The position numbers and the translations under genes were made by a program. A stretch of 64,000 nucleotides of DNA from Bdellovibrionales bacterium (GTDB lineage Bacteria > Myxococcota > XYA12-FULL-58-9 > SYDY01). Numbering within the stretch: the first letter of the stretch is position 1; every line of letters starts with the position of its first letter. Shown in pieces: positions 10,442 to 18,769 of the stretch. The stretch lies in contig SYDY01000027.1 of assembly GCA_005801425.1 (NCBI GenBank), positions 10,324-74,323 on the forward strand, in the 5' to 3' direction. Below the pieces are notes generated by a model. The model did not search any database, had not been told where the DNA came from, and worked only from the letters and a program-made list of their open reading frames with translations.

Positions 10442-11149
10442 GTGATTCACAAAACACGATTACATGGTGTGTGCTGTGTGTTGTTGATGGGATGTGCTGC
10501 AGGAAGCGCAGAAAGCCAGAACCCAGAACAAAGCCAAAACGTGCCTTCCGAAGAGCCTGCTGCATGGGGACATAGCGAAGGGGGCATGCCTGCCATGGGC
10601 GGTGCGGATGTGGGGCGCACCGGCGATGGGTCACATCTCAGATATTGGGGGGGATTTTGGAAAACGCCTACGGTGTCGAATGCGTATGATGTTTATGATA
10701 TGACGATAGCCGGGCAGCTTATTGTTACGCATTATGTGGACAACGTGCAACAGGGTGAATCAGAATGTCATTTCGTGGTGAATCACATCGATGAGCAAGC
10801 CGAGATTGATAACTACCGGGATAGCTACTTGTTTCTGCAAAACGTAGCAGGTGGCGCAACCCCATTTAGCTATGTCGCCTTACACAAGAAAAATACAGGT
10901 ACTGTTCCACTCCCTGTTTATACACTGTTCATGTGCTTTCGTAACAATGCTGACGATACAAGGCATACTTTTTCGTCGCAAGCACTTGCCGAAGCGGATC
11001 TTGATTATCCCGAAGGTCCTGGGCGCCTCAATGCGGATGAAGAGCTCGAGGCTCCCGGCCAACTTGGATGCAATAAAGACATATCATTTACCCCCGCGCC
11101 GGCGACCGTCGGACGGGATTGGCTCACCGCGACAGTGTATACACCTTAA
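10442..11149 (+). CDS. Lipoprotein of unknown function, short paralogue
   Basis: 235 residues from the GTG at 10442, preceded by GGAG five bases upstream. It begins MIHKTRLHGVCCVLLMGC, a lipoprotein signal almost matching the previous gene, followed by AAWGHSEGGMPAMGG, VGRTGDG, ECHFVVNHIDE and LQNVAGGATPFSY. It stops where the longer paralogue continues into a second module, so it may be the ancestral single-module form or a truncated copy. Its stop codon overlaps the stop of the convergent cytochrome gene by three bases. Function unknown. Confidence 0.8.
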   Translation: MIHKTRLHGVCCVLLMGCAAGSAESQNPEQSQNVPSEEPAAWGHSEGGMPAMGGADVGRTGDGSHLRYWGGFWKTPTVSNAYDVYDMTIAGQLIVTHYVDNVQQGESECHFVVNHIDEQAEIDNYRDSYLFLQNVAGGATPFSYVALHKKNTGTVPLPVYTLFMCFRNNADDTRHTFSSQALAEADLDYPEGPGRLNADEELEAPGQLGCNKDISFTPAPATVGRDWLTATVYTP

Positions 11150-13332
11150 AGCGCCTTCAAAAAAGCGATCAACGCATTTTTGTCTTCGACAGACAGATTG
11201 CGGAATTTATTGCGCGAAGCTTCACCTTCTCCTGCGTGGCCCTCGATGGCTTCTTCCAACGTATCGGCAGCGCCTGAGTGAAGATAGGGTGCTGTTTGAG
11301 CGATACCCCACAAAGGCGGAGTGCGGAATTCATGGATCCCAGCAGGTCCATCTTCAATACCCAATGCATCTTCAGGCAAGATCGCATGCAAGAGCAGATC
11401 CGAATAGAGAAGCACTGGCGTGCCCGATCCATCGAGGCTCGGAATATGGCAGCTATCACAACCGAGTGTTCCAAAAATCTGTTCACCCTTTTGTTCCGTT
11501 GCTCCGCGTGGTCCAGGGAGTGGTGGTCCCAATGCGGCGACGAAAACGAGCAGATTGCGCATATCTGCGTCGGATGAGAATTCGGGATCATCCACCAGAT
11601 CATCGTCGTGTTCTCGGCCGAATGTGAGTGGTGCTTGGTGCATGACAGTGATCCCAAGTTCAGCACTTGTTGCATCACGCATAAATTCGGCGAGACTCGG
11701 TACCTGTGCTTTCCAACCAAATCGCCCAAGTCGGCCGTCCTGAAGAATCGCCGCGCGACCACTGATCCCATCAGCATTTTGATCGGTTGGATCTTCATTG
11801 TGTAAAATGGCGTTATCAGGAATTTTGTCCACAAGCCCAAGGCCCAACAAAGATGGCGTTTGGCGATGTTCAAAAACATTGATTGTAGGATCCGCAAAGA
11901 CAGCACCGTTGTGGATGGCTGTGTGTTTGTGCAGAATTGTTCCACCGGCAGGTGTTTGGAATAGTCCATCAGAAAGAATTCCGTGGCGGATAACATTCAC
12001 ATCGTTGGGCCCTGCACCTCCTATGGCCGGTTGAAAATGACAGGCTCGGCATGAATCCGCATTAAATCGTGGTGAGCCAAGCCCCTGTGAGATCCCAATG
12101 TCGGCATCAAACAATCTTCGGCCCGCGAGGAAGATCTTTTCAATATAAGGGATCAGGGTTTCACTGGGGCCTCCCAAGCTTCCTGCCTCAGGCATGGGCG
12201 TATTGGGAGGAAGTAAACCTTGGCTTTTTGCGTAAGATCCACCCAATGATTTTAAAAACACAAGCAATGCGTTTTGATCGTCAGGACCAGCGGCTTGGAA
12301 TTTTGTTCGAGAGGCCTCCGCCTCACCACCGTGCATCACAATAGCTTCTTTAATACTGGAAGCACGGCCATCGTGAAGGTATGGCCCAGTCGCTGCAATG
12401 CCCCACAAGGGCTGTGTACGAAATTCAGAACCACTTGCACGCTGCATCGTGATCCCATCGGCAAGATCGGGTCCCATGTCGTGCAGCAAAAGATCGCTAA
12501 AGAGATGAAGTGGCCCACGTGGAGAGAGAAGAGATGGCGTATGGCATGCGTTACAACCAAAATTGATAAATTGAGATTGTCCTCGTGTGCTTGTAGTGCT
12601 TAGGGGATCCAACTGGGGTGCAGCCAGTTGCGTCGCAAAGCTTACCAGATCCGAGAGGTCGTTGTCTGATAATTCAGGATCGGCAATATCATCTGTGTCT
12701 GTCTCGTTTTGCGTGGTGATACCCATGTGGTTCAATAACGAATGACGTACAATGCTTGCGATATCGGCGCTTTGCGCTTTGAGACCGAATCGACCAAGCT
12801 TTGATCCTTCATAGTTGGCGCGGCCACTGATCCCATCGGCATTCAAATCATCGGGATCTTCCCGCTGCATGATTTCGTGATCGGAAATTTCCTGAAGAAG
12901 CCCCATACCAAAAAGAGGGACCGCATTTCGCTGTGCTGTGGATGCAATGGCGTGGTCGACGGCGGGGCGCGCAGAGATACCGGATCCGTAACCATACGCA
13001 CGTATGATCACATGATCTGTAAGAACATAATTGCGATACAGCGAACTTGCGCCGCCGATCACGGGTCGCTCATGGCATGCAGCGCAGGATACAGCATTCA
13101 AAGTGGGGCCTACCCCCTCGGCATGTGTAAAGTGTTTGGCTGCCAATACTTTCCCTCGCTCAAAGGCCTGACGTTCTTCCTGGCTGATGGATGGAATACT
13201 CTCGCCAAGAGATGCCATGAGATCGCTTCCGAGTGGTGTATTCCTTGAATTGTCTCCATCGCGATGCTGGGCGCATCCTAGGGTCCCAGAGAGGATCAGC
13301 ACGCATGATGCGAAAATAATCCTATGGTGCAT
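11146..13332 (-). CDS. Tetraheme DHOR-type (diheme oxidoreductase) lipoprotein, tandem-duplicated
   Basis: 728 residues with a lipoprotein signal (VLILSGTLGC, lipobox Cys 20). Four c-type heme motifs lie at 83-87 (CAACH), 260-264 (CNACH), 428-432 (CRACH) and 625-629 (CDSCH). Each half repeats the order CxxCH, DLNADGISGR or DQNADGISGR, LGRFGxKAQ, CxxCH, FRTxPLWGIA and YLH, the pattern of the DUF1111/DHOR family (distant relatives of MauG and cytochrome c peroxidases). So the protein is a fusion of two diheme units. Likely periplasmic or outer-membrane-anchored electron transfer or peroxidase-like activity; the substrate is unknown. It is monocistronic as far as seen and converges on the lipoprotein pair. 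Confidence 0.88.
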   Translation of the reverse strand: MHHRIIFASCVLILSGTLGCAQHRDGDNSRNTPLGSDLMASLGESIPSISQEERQAFERGKVLAAKHFTHAEGVGPTLNAVSCAACHERPVIGGASSLYRNYVLTDHVIIRAYGYGSGISARPAVDHAIASTAQRNAVPLFGMGLLQEISDHEIMQREDPDDLNADGISGRANYEGSKLGRFGLKAQSADIASIVRHSLLNHMGITTQNETDTDDIADPELSDNDLSDLVSFATQLAAPQLDPLSTTSTRGQSQFINFGCNACHTPSLLSPRGPLHLFSDLLLHDMGPDLADGITMQRASGSEFRTQPLWGIAATGPYLHDGRASSIKEAIVMHGGEAEASRTKFQAAGPDDQNALLVFLKSLGGSYAKSQGLLPPNTPMPEAGSLGGPSETLIPYIEKIFLAGRRLFDADIGISQGLGSPRFNADSCRACHFQPAIGGAGPNDVNVIRHGILSDGLFQTPAGGTILHKHTAIHNGAVFADPTINVFEHRQTPSLLGLGLVDKIPDNAILHNEDPTDQNADGISGRAAILQDGRLGRFGWKAQVPSLAEFMRDATSAELGITVMHQAPLTFGREHDDDLVDDPEFSSDADMRNLLVFVAALGPPLPGPRGATEQKGEQIFGTLGCDSCHIPSLDGSGTPVLLYSDLLLHAILPEDALGIEDGPAGIHEFRTPPLWGIAQTAPYLHSGAADTLEEAIEGHAGEGEASRNKFRNLSVEDKNALIAFLKAL

Positions 13333-13422
13333 AACCCTCTTGTTTGCTGTATTTTTGAGTATGTTGCCAAGATCTTGCAGAATGGTTCTTAACTATAAAT
13401 TTCAACGGTTAAGGAGCCTATT

Positions 13423-13605
13423 ATGAAGTTATTAATTGATCGAAGTGTTGTCTTTTTTACCGTATTATTCAGCACAGGTGTTGCGCATGCGATGATGCCT
13501 GAAATATCGCCTTCGAGCTTTCTTTCGCTGATATCGATGATTGGTGGCGGATGGGTTTTGTTCCGATATCGCCAGTACAGTTCAGCGCGCAGCAATAAGA
13601 GCTAA
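13423..13605 (+). CDS. VPEID-CTERM-like small exosortase substrate
   Basis: 60 residues, with AAGGAG seven bases before the ATG. Residues 1-23 form a signal peptide ending in the cleavage-type motif AHA. Immediately afterwards comes MPEIS (25-29), then a hydrophobic helix to about 48 and a basic tail (RYRQYSSARSNKS). That is the tripartite architecture of a PEP-CTERM-class sorting signal, in the VPEID variant handled by exosortase E. Almost nothing would remain between the two processing sites. The gene sits three bases before the exosortase E gene, so cognate pairing is very likely. Alternative: a small bitopic membrane protein without processing. Confidence 0.8.
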   Translation: MKLLIDRSVVFFTVLFSTGVAHAMMPEISPSSFLSLISMIGGGWVLFRYRQYSSARSNKS

Positions 13606-13608
13606 TGC

Positions 13609-14937
13609 GTGATGCTCGATGCCAATGAGATCAGGCAATGGCTTGATTTCAACGTCGGATCTTTTCGGTTATCGCCTGTGTGGGTGCTCGTCTATTGGCC
13701 TATTCTTGTTGGCATCGCTGCTGCGTTTGCGTTGCGTAAAATCAAAAAAAATGAAGTGATTCGGCGTTACGGCATTCTTCTTGTGTTGCCATTGCTTATC
13801 AATATCGTGTTGCTGTTCACGGGATGGTTTTTTCACGAGCGTATGGGACAACGCATCGATCATGCCTTGGTTCAGCATGCTGTGATTGCACCTGTGTCAT
13901 GGATTTTTAATACTTTGCTTCAGATCCCTGTGATCAGAGATCAGCCTCTCCATATCGGTGTTGATTCCTTTTCTGGCTACATCGCGCCAAGTTGCGCAGG
14001 AACCCAAGGATTGTTTATTTTTACGATGCTTGCTGGCGCATGGTATTTTGTTCTTCGTCCGACGACTTTTCGGCATCGATTGATTTATTTGGTGCTTATG
14101 TGCGTTGGTCTTTGTTTGGGTTTTGTCGGCAATTGGCTGCGTCTTGTTGCGTTGCTTTATGTTGGGGCACGTGTTGATCGCGATCTGGCCCTCGCAGGAT
14201 TTCATGACGCTGCAGGTGGGATCATTGTGCTGTTGAATTTTGCATTGTTTGCGTGGGTCACGCATCGTGCATTGAAGGGTGATGATGGCAAAGCATGGTT
14301 TGCGGGCAATCCTGTGGTGCCCTATGTAATGCCTTGGATGGTGTGGATGGCATTGGGGATGCTTTCTGCGCTGGTCACGGTGCAATGGGATTGGTCGTAT
14401 CCGTTGCGTGCTGTGATTGTATTTATCATCCTAGGGGTGCTGGCTGCGCCTTTTCCTCAGACAATGATAAGGGCGGTTCGCGAACCGCCCCTACAGTCTG
14501 TTCTTGCAGGTCTATTCATCGCAGCTGTATGGATTATTTGGGGCCATTACGTGCTCGACCATGACTTTGCAGGTCGCATGCCAACTTCACTACGTTTTTA
14601 TCACATGTGGATCGTCGGTCGCATTTTAGGAACCGTACTTCTGATTCCAGTGATTGAAGAACTCGCTTTTCGTGGATTTCTTGCGCGCGCTTTACAAAAG
14701 CCCATGTTTCAAGATCTCACGCCATCGGATCTTCGTTGGCCGGCCATGCTTATTTCATCGGTGATTTTTGGTGTTTTTCACGACGCGCTTGCGGTCCCAG
14801 GCGTGGGTGCCGGATTTATATTTGCGTTGCTTTATCGCAAGAGTGGGACGCTTGCATCCCCGATCATTGCGCATGCTGTTGCAAATCTTGGTGTCGCTTT
14901 GTACGCGCTAACCACAGGGCAGTGGCAGCATCTTTAA
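13609..14937 (+). CDS. xrtE: Exosortase E fused to CPBP intramembrane protease (XrtE-type)
   Basis: 442-residue multipass protein. The exosortase half carries the catalytic-type Cys in PSCAGTQG (C129), Arg in GNWLRL (R178) and His in AGFHDAAGG (H199). The C-terminal half has the CPBP glutamic protease motifs EELAFR (E350, E351, R355), GVFHD (H391) and HAVAN (H422, N426). This fusion is the known hallmark of VPEID-CTERM systems. Start is GTG 13609 or ATG 13612, directly after the small VPEID gene. Residues about 287-296 (RAVREPPLQ) are encoded by a GGGCGGTTCGCGAACCGCCC element lying in frame between the two halves, apparently tolerated in a membrane-boundary linker. Confidence 0.9.
   Translation: MMLDANEIRQWLDFNVGSFRLSPVWVLVYWPILVGIAAAFALRKIKKNEVIRRYGILLVLPLLINIVLLFTGWFFHERMGQRIDHALVQHAVIAPVSWIFNTLLQIPVIRDQPLHIGVDSFSGYIAPSCAGTQGLFIFTMLAGAWYFVLRPTTFRHRLIYLVLMCVGLCLGFVGNWLRLVALLYVGARVDRDLALAGFHDAAGGIIVLLNFALFAWVTHRALKGDDGKAWFAGNPVVPYVMPWMVWMALGMLSALVTVQWDWSYPLRAVIVFIILGVLAAPFPQTMIRAVREPPLQSVLAGLFIAAVWIIWGHYVLDHDFAGRMPTSLRFYHMWIVGRILGTVLLIPVIEELAFRGFLARALQKPMFQDLTPSDLRWPAMLISSVIFGVFHDALAVPGVGAGFIFALLYRKSGTLASPIIAHAVANLGVALYALTTGQWQHL
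14471..14494. repeat. Palindromic element inside the exosortase E gene
   Basis: The 20-base palindrome GGGCGGTTCGCGAACCGCCC followed by CTAC lies within coding sequence and is translated as part of RAVREPPLQ. The identical 24-base unit recurs at 53532-53555. It keeps the frame and introduces no stop. Confidence 0.85.
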
Positions 14938-15626
14938 GCTTTATCTTTCCACAAATGCAAACTCACAAACAAAAACAGTTGATGCAGATGGGTGACGGCA
15001 CTTTGATTCAGATCGTATGAATCACGCCCTGACATATTGAAAATAAATGTTTGGTAGGGTGCACGGATGTAACTGTAGTCGAGGCCTACTTTGAGATAGG
15101 GCGGAAAATAATATTCGAGTGCAGTGCCAAGTCGCATACTCTTCCATGTTTTCCACGCCACTTCATTGTAACCCCCGGTGCCAGGATTGTAGCCCTGGTA
15201 GCTTAATCCCCAACCTCCGAAAAAAGAGGGCTCAAGAGGTTTAAGCCATTCGGGCAAACGTTGTTGCCAGTGCCATACGGGGTACACGCGCACGCCGGAA
15301 TGCCAATGGGCCGACCACTCACGATTTTTTTGATCGGTAATGTTGCGTCCGTGGCCCGTTAATGCGGTTTCAATCGCAGCGTAACCTTTGATATTGAAAC
15401 CAAGATTAAGCAGCGTGCTTGCCCCTTTGCTTAAGTTGGTGCCAAGCAAATTGGCATCCCCTGGGGGTTGGTTGCTGGCCGAAAAATAACCGGTGTTGAC
15501 GTTGGTGCCATTGACTGCGGATCCGCCGAGGCCAATACCGATATAGCCACCTGGGCGTGCTTCCGCGTTGGACCACACAGTGCAAAGGAACAGCGGCAGA
15601 AGAAATCCAACAGAGGTGGTCTTCAT
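14934..15626 (-). CDS. Probable outer-membrane beta-barrel protein
   Basis: 230 residues from the ATG at 15626 (MKTTSVGFLL...), with a signal peptide cleaved after about residue 23 (NAEA|RPGGY). The mature part alternates hydrophobic and polar residues and contains GYIGIGLGGSAVNG, the opening typical of small beta-barrels, and aromatic-rich strands (FFGGWGLSYQGY, YYFPPYLKVGLDYSY). A role in the outer membrane is inferred; no enzymatic motif is seen. It converges with the exosortase E gene, overlapping its end by four bases, and its ATG overlaps the ATG of the divergent aldehyde dehydrogenase. Confidence 0.75.
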   Translation of the reverse strand: MKTTSVGFLLPLFLCTVWSNAEARPGGYIGIGLGGSAVNGTNVNTGYFSASNQPPGDANLLGTNLSKGASTLLNLGFNIKGYAAIETALTGHGRNITDQKNREWSAHWHSGVRVYPVWHWQQRLPEWLKPLEPSFFGGWGLSYQGYNPGTGGYNEVAWKTWKSMRLGTALEYYFPPYLKVGLDYSYIRAPYQTFIFNMSGRDSYDLNQSAVTHLHQLFLFVSLHLWKDKA

Positions 15627-17220
15627 GCCTACTTCGTACCACATCTACGAAGAACTCTCAAACGCGGTTGACCCGAAGACAGCCTTCGGGCAACGTCGCT
15701 TCATGCGAGGAATACTGAATAAGTTGGGTCTCTACGGGACCCAATCGGGTGTGTGGTTTTCTGGTGAGCAAACCGCCAACGGAGGTCTGCTCGAAGTTAC
15801 AACGCCTGTGGATGATAGCGTGATTGGCATGGTGCGTATGGCCACGCCGGAAGATTGCGATTGGATTATTGAAAAATCTCACGAAGCATTTTTGACGTGG
15901 CGCAATGTGCCCGCACCGAAGCGTGGCGAGGTGGTACGGCAGATCGGCAATGTTTTGCGTGAGAACAAAGCACTTCTTGGCCGACTTGTTTCGCTTGAGT
16001 GCGGAAAAATTTTAGCCGAAGGCGAAGGCGAAGTTCAGGAGATGATCGATATTGCCGACTTCGCGGTGGGTTTATCGCGTCAACTGTATGGCTTAACGAT
16101 TGCATCCGAACGTTTTGAACATCGCATGCTTGAACAATGGCATCCGCTGGGTGTTGTGGGTGTTATTTCTGCATTTAATTTCCCTGTCGCGGTATGGGCG
16201 TGGAATGCGTTTCTTGCCCTCGTATGCGGCAATACTGTGGTTTGGAAGCCTTCAGAGAAAACACCGTTGTGTGCGATCGCATTGCAGAAGATGCTTGAGC
16301 CCGTGCTTGAAGAAAATGGGTGTTTAGGGGTGCTTGCAATCGGAGTGGGCGGGGTCGATGTGGGTCATGCGCTTGCATCACACGCGCGTGTGCCGTTGGT
16401 CTCCGCGACAGGTTCTACACGCATGGGCAAGGCGGTGAATCAAACTGTGGCAGCACGATTGGGACGATCGCTGCTTGAGCTTGGCGGCAACAATGCGCTT
16501 GTGGTTGATAGTTCTGCCGATTTGGATCTTGCGTTACGTGCTACTGTGTTTGGTGCAGTAGGAACCGCAGGACAACGCTGTACGACCACGCGTCGATTGC
16601 TGCTTCATCGTGATATTGCACCGCAGTTTGTTAAAAAGTTAATAGAGTCCTATGGCCAGGTTCGCATTGGATCCCCTTTGAAAGCCGAAACTCTCATGGG
16701 GCCGTTAATCGATCACCCAAGTGTTGATGCGATGCAAAAAGCACTTCAAGAAGCACGCGAACAGGGTGCCGAAATATTGTACGGCGGTGATCGACTTTCC
16801 GGCGCATCCTATCCCGGAGGTGGTTATGTGCGTCCAGCGATTGTCAAAGCGCGTGCGGACATGCCCATTGTTCAAGAAGAGACCTTTGCACCTATTTTGT
16901 ACGTGATCATTGTGGATAGCATGGATGAAGCCATTGCCATCCAAAACGATGTGCCTCAGGGACTGTCCAGTGCGATATTTACCGATTCTGTGCGAAGTGC
17001 TGAACGGTTTCTTGCTGCGGATGGTTCCGATTGCGGCATTGCCAACGTCAACATCGGCACCAGCGGTGCTGAAATTGGTGGTGCATTTGGTGGCGAAAAA
17101 GCCACAGGTGGTGGTCGTGAATCCGGATCAGACGCTTGGAAAGTTTATATGCGAAGGCAAACACAAACCATCAATCGATCCAATGCATTGCCTCTCGCGC
17201 AAGGGATTGTTTTTGAATAA
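15625..17220 (+). CDS. ALDH7-type aldehyde dehydrogenase (aminoadipate-semialdehyde dehydrogenase-like)
   Basis: 531 residues from the ATG at 15625, preceded by GAGG at usual spacing. NAD-dependent oxidation of an aldehyde to an acid is expected. Catalytic Glu lies in LLELGGNNALVVD and catalytic Cys in GTAGQRCTTTRR; these blocks, and NIGTSGAEIGGAFGGEK near the C-terminus, are those of family 7 (antiquitin, piperideine-6-carboxylate or aminoadipate-semialdehyde dehydrogenase of lysine breakdown). Substrate is not proven by the sequence. The gene is alone on its strand, divergent from the outer-membrane protein with no untranslated space between the two start codons. Confidence 0.92.
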   Translation: MPTSYHIYEELSNAVDPKTAFGQRRFMRGILNKLGLYGTQSGVWFSGEQTANGGLLEVTTPVDDSVIGMVRMATPEDCDWIIEKSHEAFLTWRNVPAPKRGEVVRQIGNVLRENKALLGRLVSLECGKILAEGEGEVQEMIDIADFAVGLSRQLYGLTIASERFEHRMLEQWHPLGVVGVISAFNFPVAVWAWNAFLALVCGNTVVWKPSEKTPLCAIALQKMLEPVLEENGCLGVLAIGVGGVDVGHALASHARVPLVSATGSTRMGKAVNQTVAARLGRSLLELGGNNALVVDSSADLDLALRATVFGAVGTAGQRCTTTRRLLLHRDIAPQFVKKLIESYGQVRIGSPLKAETLMGPLIDHPSVDAMQKALQEAREQGAEILYGGDRLSGASYPGGGYVRPAIVKARADMPIVQEETFAPILYVIIVDSMDEAIAIQNDVPQGLSSAIFTDSVRSAERFLAADGSDCGIANVNIGTSGAEIGGAFGGEKATGGGRESGSDAWKVYMRRQTQTINRSNALPLAQGIVFE

Positions 17221-17824
17221 TGGTAACCGCTCAGGAGATCTGGGCCATCGTATCTAAAATTGTTTCAGCGATCTCTGTTTAAGCATATCGTTAGCGTTGC
17301 CTTGCCATCCGTGTGCAGGTCCTCGCACGTCCACAAAAGCCACGTGACGCGCATGACTTTTGACTTGAATGTGTGTTTCTTGAGCGCGTCACAACGCTTT
17401 TGTGTCTTGTGCTCCGGTCCGTTCACACGGCAAGTGGCAAGGCAACGCTGTTTAGGGTTCGATGATTTTTCAGCCATCGCAGAGCCGGAGTTCCCGATTT
17501 TGCGGGGATGGCATCTTGATATGATCGGGCTGCATATCTACATATGTGACCAAGAGCGAGATACACGGGGTTCAATTTCAATCATAGAATGTTATCTGTT
17601 CTCTTTTGGTATACATGGTTAGTGTGACATGACAGCAAGCAGTGTCTCGCCACTTGCCGTGTGAACGGACCGGAGCACAAGACACAAAAGCGTTGTGACG
17701 CGTTTAAAAAATCCACTTCACATCAAAATTTTATGCGCGTCACGTGGCTTTTGTGGACGTGCGAGGACCTGCACACGGATGGCGAGATACTGCAAAAAAA
17801 TAAGGATTTAAGCTTCGGAATTTC
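17221..17824. other. Gene-free region holding a large nested inverted repeat
   Basis: Apart from the nested inverted repeat (17304-17783, listed separately) no gene is credible. Open frames on both strands run across the repeat arms and have no protein-like composition. The central 210 bases (17439-17648) between the arms contain no obvious gene, terminator or target-site duplication. Confidence 0.6.
17304..17783. repeat. Nested inverted repeat: 135-bp arms, each itself an imperfect palindrome
   Basis: Left arm 17304-17438 and right arm 17649-17783 are inverted copies. The outer 51 bp (17304-17354 versus 17733-17783) and inner 54 bp (17385-17438 versus 17649-17702) match exactly; the 30 bases between them differ in each arm. 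Within each arm the outer and inner blocks are diverged inverted copies of each other (shared CACAAAAGC and GTGACGCGC), so each arm can fold into a hairpin with a 30-base loop. Four related units thus lie in alternating orientation. Could be a MITE-like element or a structured RNA pair; nothing in it encodes a transposase. Confidence 0.85.
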
Positions 17825-18769
17825 TTAGCACTGCTCAGAAACCCGGTTTTTACCTGCCAATTTACTTTTTCGCAAAGCAATATCGGCATGCGCGAGAAGG
17901 TCGGTGATAGAATGTGTTTCAGCTGGAACTGGGCACACGCCCAAGCTGATGGTCTGTTGCATGGTGTGCTCTTTGATCTTGATGGGGCGTTCAGCAACGG
18001 CCTGTCGAACACGCTCAGCAAATCGAATGGCTTCATCAGAATGGTCACTGGGCAAAAGGATCAGAAATTCGTCGCCACCAATGCGTCCCACGTGGTCCAT
18101 CGATCGTGCCGCGCCTCGAATACGATGCGATATTTCCTTAAGAAACAGATCGCCGATATCATGGCCGAAGGTATCGTTGATCTTTTTGAAATTATCACAG
18201 TCCACAATAACGGCATGCAAGGGCTGACTGTATCGCGAAGCTCGCTCGAGATCGAGAAGCAAAATATGCTCAAGTCCTCGCCGGTTGAGTATCTCGGTGA
18301 GTGGGTCTAAAAATGCCAGGTGTTCGAGTTTTTCGTTGGCCTTTTCCAGCTGTGATTGAACGCGAAATCTTTCAATCGCATAGCGGATCGAACGGAGCAG
18401 TAGATCTCCAGGAATATTCCCTTTGATGATATAATCCTGAACGCCTTTATGCAAAGCATCCAGGGCGACGGATTCTTCATTGAGACTGGTAAGAATGACG
18501 ACAGGGATCCGAATAAGTCCTGATGATTTCCACTCATCGAGCAACGAAAATGCATTGCCATCTGGAAGCTGAAAGTCCAAGAGCACACAATCGAAGGTGT
18601 GCCTTTGAAGTGCATCGAGCGCAGAATAGGTATCACTTACATGCTCAACGTCCACGAGCCGGGAATTTTCCGTTGCATGGAGTGCGCGCATAACGCTCAT
18701 GCGATCGACTTCATCATCCTCGATATAGAGGAGTTTGATTCGTTCAGTGGGCCACGTGCAGCTTGTCAT
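17825..18769 (-). CDS. Response regulator with GGDEF output (diguanylate cyclase)
   Basis: 314 residues. An N-terminal receiver domain has the acidic pair EDD near 17-19 and the phospho-acceptor Asp in LLDFQLPDG (D65). The GGDEF domain (about 150-310) has an intact GGDEF at 231-235 and an RxxD inhibitory-site motif (RSMD, 222-225) five residues before it, so it should make c-di-GMP and be subject to product inhibition. The start at 18769 gives a TGATG overlap with the preceding receiver gene; an upstream in-frame ATG would overlap it further. It is the last gene of the monooxygenase-signalling string, implying that the phosphorelay acts on c-di-GMP. Confidence 0.9.
   Translation of the reverse strand: MTSCTWPTERIKLLYIEDDEVDRMSVMRALHATENSRLVDVEHVSDTYSALDALQRHTFDCVLLDFQLPDGNAFSLLDEWKSSGLIRIPVVILTSLNEESVALDALHKGVQDYIIKGNIPGDLLLRSIRYAIERFRVQSQLEKANEKLEHLAFLDPLTEILNRRGLEHILLLDLERASRYSQPLHAVIVDCDNFKKINDTFGHDIGDLFLKEISHRIRGAARSMDHVGRIGGDEFLILLPSDHSDEAIRFAERVRQAVAERPIKIKEHTMQQTISLGVCPVPAETHSITDLLAHADIALRKSKLAGKNRVSEQC

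Noticed and set aside
17260-17622. A 120-residue plus-strand open frame over the inverted repeat
   Set aside because: It runs across the left repeat arm, has atypical composition, no ribosome-binding site, and the same DNA appears inverted a few hundred bases later.
17304-17783. Integron attC sites or an integron cassette
   Set aside because: No GTTRRRY/RYYYAAC core sites and no integrase in the window.
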